Source: Pseudomonas sp. ANT_J12 (GTDB taxonomy: Bacteria; Pseudomonadota; Gammaproteobacteria; Pseudomonadales; Pseudomonadaceae). Taken from it: a DNA stretch of 64,000 nucleotides. Of the stretch, positions 52,232 to 61,551 are shown piece by piece. Within the stretch, counting starts at the first letter, position 1; every line of letters starts with the position of its first letter. The stretch spans positions 1 to 64,000 of the forward strand of contig NZ_VOBN01000007.1 in assembly GCF_008370045.1 (NCBI RefSeq), given 5' to 3'. The notes beneath the pieces were generated by a model that saw nothing but the letters and a program-made list of their open reading frames with translations, was not told the DNA's origin and ran no database searches. The translations under genes were made by a program, and so were the position numbers.

Positions 52232-52655
52232 ATGGCATTTGCGTAAAACGCTTGATGCTTTACCGTCAACGCCGCAGACGCGACCGAGACAAACCTGCTT
52301 CACAGCGTCAGACCTGGCTCTTTTGCCAGCGGTGCACGTCTTTTCTGACGAGCCTTCCAAGGCTACTGACGAGCACACCCACTGATTCCTCTCACGACGA
52401 TCAGCCCAAGGCACCTTCTTGCGTGCCCGCTTATGAGCTATCCGAGGCCATCGACTGGCCGCAGCGGATTTCAGCGCAACACTTTCAAATAGTCGAATAC
52501 TGATTGGTACTAACGTCAGTGGATTTTCGGCAGATACACTTCCCGACAGCGATTACGCAGACGACACCGGTCGAGCCGCACATTTTGCGCGCCTCAAACA
52601 ATACCCTGTGTTCGCCAGCCTTTGTTTTGGGTCCATTTCAGATGACGAGAACGCC
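52232..52655 (+). other. rpsU-dnaG intergenic region without a recognisable gene
   Basis: This 424-base stretch holds no ORF I recognise. An 83-codon frame at 52252-52503 has no ribosome site and atypical composition. In P. aeruginosa a GatB/YqeY-domain gene occupies this place; I see no trace of its motifs here in any frame. It presumably carries the dnaG leader or promoter. Confidence 0.55.
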
Positions 52656-54635
52656 ATGGCCGGGCTAATTCCCCAGAGCTTTATTGACGACCTTCTGAAC
52701 CGCACCGACATCGTCGACGTGGTCAGCTCGCGCCTGCAAATGAAAAAAGCCGGCAAGAACTACACCGCCTGCTGCCCGTTTCACAAAGAGAAAACCCCGT
52801 CCTTCAGCGTCAGCCCCGACAAGCAGTTCTATTACTGCTTCGGTTGCGGTGCTGGCGGTAACGCCCTCGGCTTCATGATGGACCACGACAACCTGGATTT
52901 CGTCCAGGCGGTCGAAGAACTGGCCAAAGCCGCTGGCATGGAAATACCCCGCGAAGAAAGCGGCCGCCCGCACAAGCCGCGGCAGCCGACCGATTCGCCG
53001 CTGTACCCGCTGCTCACCGCCGCCGCCGAGTTTTACCGGCAAGCACTGAAAAGCCACCCATCGCGCAAAGCCGCCGTGGACTACTTGAAAGGTCGCGGCC
53101 TGACCGGTGAAATCGCCCGGGACTTCGGCCTCGGCTTCGCCCCGCCCGGCTGGGACAATCTGTTCAAGCATTTGAGCAGCGATACCCTGCAACAGAAAGC
53201 CATGGTCGATGCCGGCCTGCTGATCGAGAACGCCGAAACCGGCAAACGCTATGATCGCTTCCGTGATCGCGTGATGTTCCCGATCCGCGACAGTCGCGGG
53301 CGCATCATTGCCTTCGGTGGCCGCGTGCTGGGTGACGACAAGCCGAAATACCTGAACTCACCGGAAACCCCGGTCTTCCATAAAGGCCAAGAGCTTTACG
53401 GCCTTTATGAAGCGCGCAAGAACAACCGCAACCTCGACGAAATCATCGTCGTCGAAGGCTACATGGACGTCATCGCCCTCGCCCAGCAAGGCCTGCGCAA
53501 TGCTGTCGCGACCCTGGGCACCGCCACCAGCGAAGAGCACTTGAAGCGATTGTTTCGCGTCGTGCCCAACGTATTGTTCTGTTTCGATGGTGACCAGGCC
53601 GGGCGAAATGCCGCCTGGCGAGCGCTGGAAGCGGCGCTGCCGTGCCTGCAGGATGGTCGGCGCGCACGTTTCCTGTTTCTGCCCGAAGGCGAAGACCCGG
53701 ATACGCTGGTGCGCTCCGAAGGCACTGACGCCTTCCGCGCGCGGATCAATCAACACGCGCAACCACTGGCCGATTATTTTTTCCAGCAACTGACCGAAGA
53801 ATCGGACCCGCGCTCGCTCGAAGGCAAGGCTCACATGGCCACCCTCGCCGCGCCGCTGATCGATAAAGTCCCGGGCGCCAACCTGCGCATCCTGATGCGC
53901 CAGCGACTGACCGAAATCACCGGCCTGACGGGCGAAGCCATGAGCCAGCTGGTGCAAAGCGCTCCTCAGGACGCGCCGCCGGCCTACGATCCGGGCATCG
54001 ATTACGACGCCATGCCGGATTACAGCGACTACCATCAGCCTCAGGCACAAGACACGTACGCGCCGCAGCAGGAATGGACGCCGAAGAAACCCGGCGCCGG
54101 CGGCAAGAAGTGGGACAAGAAACCCTGGGACAAGAATGGCAAGCGTGGCGGCGATCGCGATCAACCGAGTGCGCCACGCACACCGATTGCCGTGGAAGCC
54201 CCGACGCTGATCGCGCTGCGCACGCTCATTCATCACCCGGACCTGGCCGGCAAGGTAGAAACCGCCGACCACTTCGCCAATGAGAGCAATACCTACGCGC
54301 AGTTGCTGGTCGCCCTGATCGGGGCCGTGCAAAAAAATCCTAAGCTAAACTCAATCCAGCTAATGGCCCGCTGGCACGGGACCGAACAGGGACGTTTGCT
54401 CAAGGCTTTGGCGGAAAAGGAATGGCTGATTGACGGTGACAACCTTGAACAACAGTTTTTAGACACCATTACTAGGTTATCGGCAACGCAACACACGGAT
54501 AGCCTGGAAGCACTAATCAGGAAAGCAAGGCAGCCAGGACTGACCGCGGAGGAAGCAAATCAGATCGCAAATCAGATGCGCGACCTATTAAAACGCAATA
54601 TGGCTGTATCAACCCCGACCTCAACTGGCGCGTGA
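52656..54635 (+). CDS. dnaG: DNA primase
   Basis: Synthesises RNA primers at the replication fork. The 659-residue protein has the zinc-binding CHC2 motif (CCPFHKEKTPSFSVSP then YYCFGCGAGG), the TOPRIM core (VVEGYMDVIALAQQG and FCFDGDQAGRNAA), a low-complexity linker around residues 450-510 rich in Asp/Tyr/Pro/Lys, and a C-terminal DnaB-interaction domain. ATG 52656 (MAGLIPQSF) matches the family; the upstream ATG at 52608 does not. Confidence 0.96.
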   Translation: MAGLIPQSFIDDLLNRTDIVDVVSSRLQMKKAGKNYTACCPFHKEKTPSFSVSPDKQFYYCFGCGAGGNALGFMMDHDNLDFVQAVEELAKAAGMEIPREESGRPHKPRQPTDSPLYPLLTAAAEFYRQALKSHPSRKAAVDYLKGRGLTGEIARDFGLGFAPPGWDNLFKHLSSDTLQQKAMVDAGLLIENAETGKRYDRFRDRVMFPIRDSRGRIIAFGGRVLGDDKPKYLNSPETPVFHKGQELYGLYEARKNNRNLDEIIVVEGYMDVIALAQQGLRNAVATLGTATSEEHLKRLFRVVPNVLFCFDGDQAGRNAAWRALEAALPCLQDGRRARFLFLPEGEDPDTLVRSEGTDAFRARINQHAQPLADYFFQQLTEESDPRSLEGKAHMATLAAPLIDKVPGANLRILMRQRLTEITGLTGEAMSQLVQSAPQDAPPAYDPGIDYDAMPDYSDYHQPQAQDTYAPQQEWTPKKPGAGGKKWDKKPWDKNGKRGGDRDQPSAPRTPIAVEAPTLIALRTLIHHPDLAGKVETADHFANESNTYAQLLVALIGAVQKNPKLNSIQLMARWHGTEQGRLLKALAEKEWLIDGDNLEQQFLDTITRLSATQHTDSLEALIRKARQPGLTAEEANQIANQMRDLLKRNMAVSTPTSTGA

Positions 54636-54649
54636 GGTCATAGCTCAGG

Positions 54650-54655
54650 TATAAT
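54650..54655 (+). promoter_or_regulatory. possible rpoD promoter -10
   Basis: A perfect TATAAT lies 48 bases before the rpoD ATG, directly after the dnaG stop. The expected -35 position is GC-rich and a poor match, so it may need an activator, another sigma factor, or be a chance match. Confidence 0.3.
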
Positions 54656-54702
54656 CCTCGGCTTGTTTTTTGCCCGCCAAGACCTTCAGTGGATAGGGTG
54701 TT

Positions 54703-56553
<1,851 letters not shown>

Positions 56554-56557
56554 TCAC

Positions 56558-56585
56558 AAAACCCCCGGCCCAGGCCGGGGGTTTT
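56558..56585 (+). terminator. rpoD terminator
   Basis: AAAACCCCCGGCC / GGCCGGGGGTTTT forms a long GC stem ending in T, 5 bases after the rpoD stop. Confidence 0.92.
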
Positions 56586-56676
56586 GCTTTATACAGATTA
56601 AATCCCCCGCATCACCCCCCCGCCGAATTGCCCGTCTACACTCGAAACATTCCCCCCGAGCCATAACGAGACCGTT

Positions 56677-59600
56677 ATGCCCAGATTGCCGACCGTGCTT
56701 TTTTTGCTGTCGCTGATGACCTGGACCGCAACGGCTGGCGCGCTGACTCTGACCGACGAAGAACGTAGCTGGCTGGCGGCTCACCCGGACTTGCGTCTGG
56801 GCGTCGACGCGTCCTGGCCGCCCTTCGAGTTCCGCGACGAACAGGCGCGCTACCAGGGCCTGGCCGCGGACTATATCAACGTGATCCGCCAACGCCTGGA
56901 CATCAAGCTCACCCCCATCGAGCCCGTAAGCTGGACGGTGGTGCTGGAACAGGTCAAACAGGGCAAGCTGGACCTGTTGCCCGGCATCATGTCGACCCCG
57001 GAACGCCAGAGTTACCTGTCGTTCACCCGCCCCTACCTGGATTTTCCGATTGTCATCCTCGCCCATGTCGGAGGCGCCCAGCCGCGCAAAATCGAGGACC
57101 TGTACGGCCTGAAAATCGCCGTGGTGGAAAACTACGCCCCCCATGAGCTGCTACGCACCCATCATCCGGATCTGAACCTGGTGGCGATGCCCAACGTCAG
57201 CTCGGCGTTGCAGGCGCTGGCCACCGACGAAGTGGATGCCGTGGTGGGTGATCTCGCCTCCAGCGTCTGGAGCCTGCGCCAGCTCAAGCTCGACGGGCTC
57301 TATGTCAGCGGCGAGACGCCTTATCGCTATCAATTGGCAATGGCGGTGCCGCCGAAAAACAAAATGCTCGTCGGCATCATCGATAAAGTCCTGGCGGACA
57401 TGAGCCCGAGCGAAATCAGTGCGATTCAAGAGCATTGGGTCGGCAACGTCCTCGATCACCGGACTTTCTGGTCCGACTTGTTGGTCTACGGGCTGCCGGG
57501 CCTGGTATTGCTGATCATCATCCTGGCGGTGGTGATCCGGATCAATCGCCGCCTGAGCTCGGAAATCGCACGGCGAATCGATCTGGAACAGGAACTGCGC
57601 AGCAGCGAATACCACTATCGCGGGCTGGTAGAGAGCCTGTCGGCCATTGCCTGGGAAGCACGGATCAGCGATTTCACCTACAGCTACGTGTCGCCCCACG
57701 CCGAGGATCTGCTCGGCTATCCCCTGTCCCATTGGCTGATTCCGGGGTTCTGGCGCAACATCATCCACCCCGCGGACCTGACCCGCGCCCAGACCTTTTG
57801 CGACCATGAAGTGCTGGCCGGACGCGATCACAGCGTCGATTACCGGGTCATCACGGCCGATGGCCGCTGCCTGTGGGTGCGCGATATCGTCAGCCTGATC
57901 GAGCACGGCCATGAACCGGTGCTGCGCGGGCTGATGATCGACATCAGCGACGCCAAGCGTACGGAAGAGGCGCTGCGCCTGTCGGAACAGAAGTTCGCCT
58001 CGGTGTTCCAGCAATGCCCGGACATCCTGGTGATCGCGCGGCTGTCCGATGGCTGCCTGCTGGAGGTCAACGAAGCCTTTGAAGAGCAGATTGGCCTCAA
58101 GGCCCGGGACGTCATCGGCCAGACTGCCACCGATTTGAACATCTGGGGCATTCCGGGGGTTGGGCCGGGCTTGCTGCAACGGTTGCAGGCCGGCAGCATC
58201 CGCAATCTGGAGATGCCCTTTCGCCGCAACAACGGCCAGGTGTTCACCGGCCTTATTTCCGCCGAGCCGTTCGATCTCGATACGACGCCCGCACTGGTGG
58301 TCGTGGTGCGGGACATCAGTCAGCTCAAGGAAACCCAGCAACAGCTGCAAACCTCCGAAGAAAAGTTCGCCAAGGCCTTCCACGCCTCGCCTGACGGCTT
58401 GTTGCTGTCGCGGCAGAGCGATGGCCTGCTGCTGGAGGTCAACGAGGGTTTCAGCCGCATTACGGGCTTCAACAGCGCGATGTCAGTGGATCGTTCGGCG
58501 CTGGACTTGGGGATCTGGGTCAATCTGAACGAACGCAAACAGATGCTCGACTTGCTGCATCGGGATGGCTTTGTCCGGGATTTCAGCTGCCACATCCGCC
58601 GCAATGACGGGCAGATCCGCCTCTGCGAAGTGTCCAGCCGGCCGCTGCCGATCGGCGATGAAGATTGCATGCTGACCATCGCCCGGGACATCACCGAGCG
58701 CCACCTGATGCAGGAGAAACTGCAACAGGCCGCCACGGTATTCGAGAGCACCGCCGAAGGCGTGTTGATCACCGACACCCAGCAGCACATCAGCGCGGTC
58801 AATCGCGCTTTCACCGAAATCACCGGTTACAGCGAGAGCGAAGCACTGGGCCACACCCCTCGCCTGCTCGCTTCGGGCCTGCATGACAGCGCGTTCTACG
58901 CGGCGATGTGGCATCAATTGACCGACGAGGGCCATTGGCAGGGCGAGATCTCCAACCGGCGCAAGAACGGCGAACTGTACCCGAGCTGGCTGACCATCAG
59001 CGCCGTGCGCAACCGCGACAAGTTCATCACGCACTTTGTCGCCGTGTTCGCGGACATCTCCAGCCTCAAGCACGCCCAGGCCAAGCTCGATTACCAGGCG
59101 CACCACGACCCGCTCACCGGCCTGCCGAACCGCACGCTGTTCGAAAGCCGACTGCTGACCGCGCTCAACAACCAGCAGGAAAACGGCGGCCAAGGCGCGG
59201 TATTGTTCCTCGACCTCGACCGCTTCAAGCACATCAATGACAGCCTCGGCCACCCGGTCGGCGACCTGCTCCTCAAAGGCATCGCCGTGCGCCTCAAGGA
59301 GCAGCTGCGGGACATCGACACGGTCGCGCGCCTGGGCGGCGACGAGTTCATCATTCTGCTGCCCGGCTTGCAGCAAGCCAGCGATGCCGACCACATCGCC
59401 ACCAAACTGCTCAACTGCTTCTGCGCACCGTTCCAGGCCGGTGAACACGAGTTCTTCATCAGCGCCAGCATCGGCACCAGTCTTTATCCGAAGGACGGTT
59501 GTGACGTCGCCACGCTGGTCAAAAACGCCGATGCGGCGATGTACCGCTCCAAGGCCAAGGGGCGCAACCGGGTCGAAAGCTACACCCGCGACCTCACGGC

Positions 59601-60423
59601 CCAGGCCAGCGAGCGCATAGCGCTGGAACACGAACTGCGGCGCGCCATCGAGCGCAATGAATTGCACCTGTACTACCAACCGAAGATCAGCCTCGACGAC
59701 CATCGCCTGGTGGGCGCCGAAGCGCTTATACGCTGGCGCCACCCGACCTTCGGTGACGTGCCCCCTGAGCACTTCATTCCCCTGGCTGAAGAAAACGGCA
59801 TGATCCTGCAGATCGGCGATTGGGTACTCGAGACCGCGTGCCGGCAGATGTTTGAATGGAACCAGCTCTACGAAAGCCTCGGCCCACTGTCGGTCAACCT
59901 CGCCGGCGCACAACTGCGCCAGCCGAACCTGCTCGGCCGCATCGAACAACTGCTCAAGGACAACCGCCTCAAGCCCGGATTTCTGCAACTGGAAATTACC
60001 GAAAACTTCATCATGAGCCAGGCTGAAGAAGCGCTGGCCGTGCTGCACCAACTCAAACACCTGGGCGTACAACTGGCGATCGACGACTTCGGCACCGGTT
60101 ATTCGTCCCTCAGTTACCTCAAGCGCCTGCCGCTGGACATCCTCAAGATCGACCAGTCCTTCGTCCGCGGACTGCCGGATGACCCCCACGACGCGGCCAT
60201 TGTGCGAGCCATCATCGCCCTCGGCCGCAGCATGCAATTCACCATCATCGCCGAGGGCGTCGAAACCCAGGCCCAGCAAGAATTCCTCGCCCTCGAAGGC
60301 TGCGAACAGATCCAGGGCTACATCGTCAGCCTGCCCTTACCGCCTGAAGAATTCGCCGCGACGTTTCTTCGTATAGCCGTATCGGATTTTTCGGATAGCA
60401 CAGCCGAGAAACCATCGCTATAA
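56677..60423 (+). CDS. rmcA: RmcA-type PAS/GGDEF/EAL cyclic-di-GMP enzyme with periplasmic sensor
   Basis: Inner-membrane signalling protein of 1248 residues. Order: signal peptide (about 1-22), periplasmic SBP_bac_3 Venus-flytrap domain to about 250, one membrane helix (about 268-289), a series of PAS domains to about 800, GGDEF with intact GGDEF at 887-891 and an RxxD inhibitory site (RDID) 5 residues before it, then EAL at 1015-1017 with DDFGTGYSSL. All catalytic motifs are intact. In P. aeruginosa the gene at this place is RmcA, which lowers c-di-GMP in response to redox/phenazines and has an arginine-linked periplasmic domain. The ligand here is inferred. Confidence 0.9.
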   Translation: MPRLPTVLFLLSLMTWTATAGALTLTDEERSWLAAHPDLRLGVDASWPPFEFRDEQARYQGLAADYINVIRQRLDIKLTPIEPVSWTVVLEQVKQGKLDLLPGIMSTPERQSYLSFTRPYLDFPIVILAHVGGAQPRKIEDLYGLKIAVVENYAPHELLRTHHPDLNLVAMPNVSSALQALATDEVDAVVGDLASSVWSLRQLKLDGLYVSGETPYRYQLAMAVPPKNKMLVGIIDKVLADMSPSEISAIQEHWVGNVLDHRTFWSDLLVYGLPGLVLLIIILAVVIRINRRLSSEIARRIDLEQELRSSEYHYRGLVESLSAIAWEARISDFTYSYVSPHAEDLLGYPLSHWLIPGFWRNIIHPADLTRAQTFCDHEVLAGRDHSVDYRVITADGRCLWVRDIVSLIEHGHEPVLRGLMIDISDAKRTEEALRLSEQKFASVFQQCPDILVIARLSDGCLLEVNEAFEEQIGLKARDVIGQTATDLNIWGIPGVGPGLLQRLQAGSIRNLEMPFRRNNGQVFTGLISAEPFDLDTTPALVVVVRDISQLKETQQQLQTSEEKFAKAFHASPDGLLLSRQSDGLLLEVNEGFSRITGFNSAMSVDRSALDLGIWVNLNERKQMLDLLHRDGFVRDFSCHIRRNDGQIRLCEVSSRPLPIGDEDCMLTIARDITERHLMQEKLQQAATVFESTAEGVLITDTQQHISAVNRAFTEITGYSESEALGHTPRLLASGLHDSAFYAAMWHQLTDEGHWQGEISNRRKNGELYPSWLTISAVRNRDKFITHFVAVFADISSLKHAQAKLDYQAHHDPLTGLPNRTLFESRLLTALNNQQENGGQGAVLFLDLDRFKHINDSLGHPVGDLLLKGIAVRLKEQLRDIDTVARLGGDEFIILLPGLQQASDADHIATKLLNCFCAPFQAGEHEFFISASIGTSLYPKDGCDVATLVKNADAAMYRSKAKGRNRVESYTRDLTAQASERIALEHELRRAIERNELHLYYQPKISLDDHRLVGAEALIRWRHPTFGDVPPEHFIPLAEENGMILQIGDWVLETACRQMFEWNQLYESLGPLSVNLAGAQLRQPNLLGRIEQLLKDNRLKPGFLQLEITENFIMSQAEEALAVLHQLKHLGVQLAIDDFGTGYSSLSYLKRLPLDILKIDQSFVRGLPDDPHDAAIVRAIIALGRSMQFTIIAEGVETQAQQEFLALEGCEQIQGYIVSLPLPPEEFAATFLRIAVSDFSDSTAEKPSL

Positions 60424-60438
60424 TCCGCGGCCTACTGA

Positions 60439-60515
60439 GGGCCTATAGCTCAGTTGGTTAGAGCAGAGGACTCATAATCCTTTGGTCCACGGTTCAAGTC
60501 CGTGTGGGCCCACCA
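60439..60515 (+). tRNA. tRNA with CAU anticodon, probably tRNA-Ile2
   Basis: A 77-base cloverleaf including encoded CCA. Acceptor arm GGGCCTA pairs with TGGGCCC (one G-T), the D-loop AGTTGGTTA, the anticodon stem GAGGA/TCCTT with loop CTCATAA, and the T-arm GTTCAAGTC are clear. CAU could read Met, but ACTCATAATCC...TTGGTC resembles E. coli ileX more than elongator tRNA-Met, so the C34 is probably modified to lysidine by TilS to read AUA. Automatic annotation may label it Met. Confidence 0.85.
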
Positions 60516-60518
60516 AAC

Positions 60519-60546
60519 AAAAAAGCCGCGCTGATGCGCGGCTTTT
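60519..60546 (+). terminator. terminator after the tRNA
   Basis: AAAAAGCCGCG / CGCGGCTTTTT hairpin with a short loop, 3 bases after the tRNA CCA. Confidence 0.92.
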
Positions 60547-60602
60547 TCGTGTCTGGCATTCTGGTTTTTCAGATGAGTTTTGCTTCAATAAAGCAGCGGA
60601 AA

Positions 60603-60621
60603 TGTCCACAAAGTGTCCACA
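60603..60621. repeat. tandem TGTCCACA pair
   Basis: Two copies of TGTCCACA spaced by 3 bases, giving an 11-base period (one helical turn), 88 bases past the tRNA. This could be an arm-type protein-binding site left by an integrase or a regulator site; nothing else identifies it. Confidence 0.4.
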
Positions 60622-60680
60622 TCGATTTCCAGCGACACGAAGTCATCCGTAGACACAAATTTGAAATTGACAAACCGACC

Positions 60681-60709
60681 TTGAACTTTAGGACGGCTCA
60701 ACCTATAAA
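60681..60709 (+). promoter_or_regulatory. sigma-70 promoter of the DUF4258/HTH pair
   Basis: TTGAAC (60681-60686), a 17-base spacer, then TATAAA (60704-60709). Initiation about 7 bases on would fall near 60716, leaving a 5' leader of only about 10 bases before the ATG at 60726. Confidence 0.65.
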
Positions 60710-60717
60710 TACTATAG
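60703..60717. promoter_or_regulatory. candidate operator over the -10
   Basis: CTATA AATAC TATAG is a 5+5 inverted repeat covering the -10 and start site. It is the expected place for autorepression by the HTH protein encoded downstream. Short and AT-rich, so chance is possible. Confidence 0.4.
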
Positions 60718-60725
60718 AAAAACAC

Positions 60726-61049
60726 ATGAGCCCTCTTCTTCCTTTTCCACTGCCAAAAAAGAAAGCGCTTGAAATTATTCGTGAGCTTTCAGAGGTATCG
60801 GAACGCATCTTCTACTCCCCACACGCTAAGGCGCGGATGATTGAACGAGGCGTGAACATGCCGGACGTGATGGACTGTCTGGGTAAAGGGCAGATCACCG
60901 AGGGGCCGTTTCAGCAACCGGGAGGTGATTGGAGATTTACTATTTCCTGGTTCAAAGCTGGGTCACCTCTCCAGGTCGTCGGGGCAATCGACATCGATGA
61001 CGACGGGACATTTCTCGTCATAGTGACCACGATACAAAAGAAGGGATGA
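60726..61049 (+). CDS. DUF4258 protein, probable toxin of a toxin-antitoxin pair
   Basis: A 107-residue protein matching the DUF4258 pattern: SERIFYSPHAKARMIERGVNM near residues 28-46 and a C-terminal beta-strand region (GDWRFTISWF, VVGAIDIDDDGTFLVIVTTI). These proteins resemble small RelE/MqsR-like RNases and are usually encoded just before an HTH antitoxin. It overlaps the next gene by 4 bases. The start at 60726 is chosen because it follows the promoter at 60681-60709; no strong ribosome site precedes it. Base composition is lower in GC than neighbours. Confidence 0.65.
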   Translation: MSPLLPFPLPKKKALEIIRELSEVSERIFYSPHAKARMIERGVNMPDVMDCLGKGQITEGPFQQPGGDWRFTISWFKAGSPLQVVGAIDIDDDGTFLVIVTTIQKKG

Positions 61050-61489
61050 ATTTTATGTACCACTACGTAGAAAGCGGCCTACCGAACGTATGGCTTAGCA
61101 ATGGCTTCGTGGTGAAGGAGACCGCCTATGGCGAGTCTGTCGCCATCACGGATGTGAAGGGCCTCCATGACGTAATCGGCAAAGCCATCGCGGAGAAACC
61201 TTCAGTACTAACAGGTGCTGAGTTCAGATTTTTGAGGAAGGAGCTTGGCCTGTCCCAGGAAAGCCTCGCCGAGATTGTTGGTTTGACAAGTCAGGCTGTA
61301 GCGATCTGGGAAAAAACCGACAAGATCCCGATGGTAAACGACCGTTACTTGCGAGGCCTTTATCTTGAAGCCAAAACGGGTGAAGCGGATCTGATGGCGG
61401 CTATCAATACCATCAACAAAATGGACCACGAACTCTACAAACTGAATCTGGAGTTTGAAGGCGAATGGCACAACCAAGCATGCGCTTGA
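61046..61489 (+). CDS. XRE-type HTH protein, probable antitoxin
   Basis: A 147-residue protein with an N-terminal strand-rich region (residues 1-45) and a central helix-turn-helix (FRFLRKELGLSQESLAEIVG, then LTSQAVAIWEKTDKIP) like MqsA/HigA-type antitoxins. No zinc-binding cysteine pairs are present in the N-terminal half, unlike MqsA. The ATG overlaps the upstream stop (ATGA); an internal ATG at 61055 with GAAGGG upstream is an alternative. It probably represses its own promoter through the palindrome at 60703-60717. Confidence 0.7.
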   Translation: MNFMYHYVESGLPNVWLSNGFVVKETAYGESVAITDVKGLHDVIGKAIAEKPSVLTGAEFRFLRKELGLSQESLAEIVGLTSQAVAIWEKTDKIPMVNDRYLRGLYLEAKTGEADLMAAINTINKMDHELYKLNLEFEGEWHNQACA

Positions 61490-61504
61490 GTCTGAATGTT
61501 CTGT

Positions 61505-61533
61505 AAAGCCCGGCAAAAAATGCCGGGCTTTTT
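61505..61533. terminator. bidirectional terminator between the HTH gene and gcd
   Basis: AAAGCCCGGCA / TGCCGGGCTTT hairpin with an A-rich loop, flanked by A and T runs, separating two convergent genes. Confidence 0.9.
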
Positions 61534-61551
61534 CTTCACCTGCGACTCCCC

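Noticed and set aside
52252..52503. 83-codon frame between rpsU and dnaG
   Set aside because: No ribosome site, atypical amino-acid content and no recognised family.
60603..60621. TGTCCACA pair considered as DnaA boxes
   Set aside because: Each differs from the TTATCCACA consensus at the key second and third positions and there is no cluster or AT-rich unwinding region.
60585..60785. Minus-strand open frame ending DVDTLWTFPLLY, considered as an integrase C-terminal remnant
   Set aside because: Only about 67 codons, partly antisense to the DUF4258 gene, no catalytic tyrosine context. Too weak to call.
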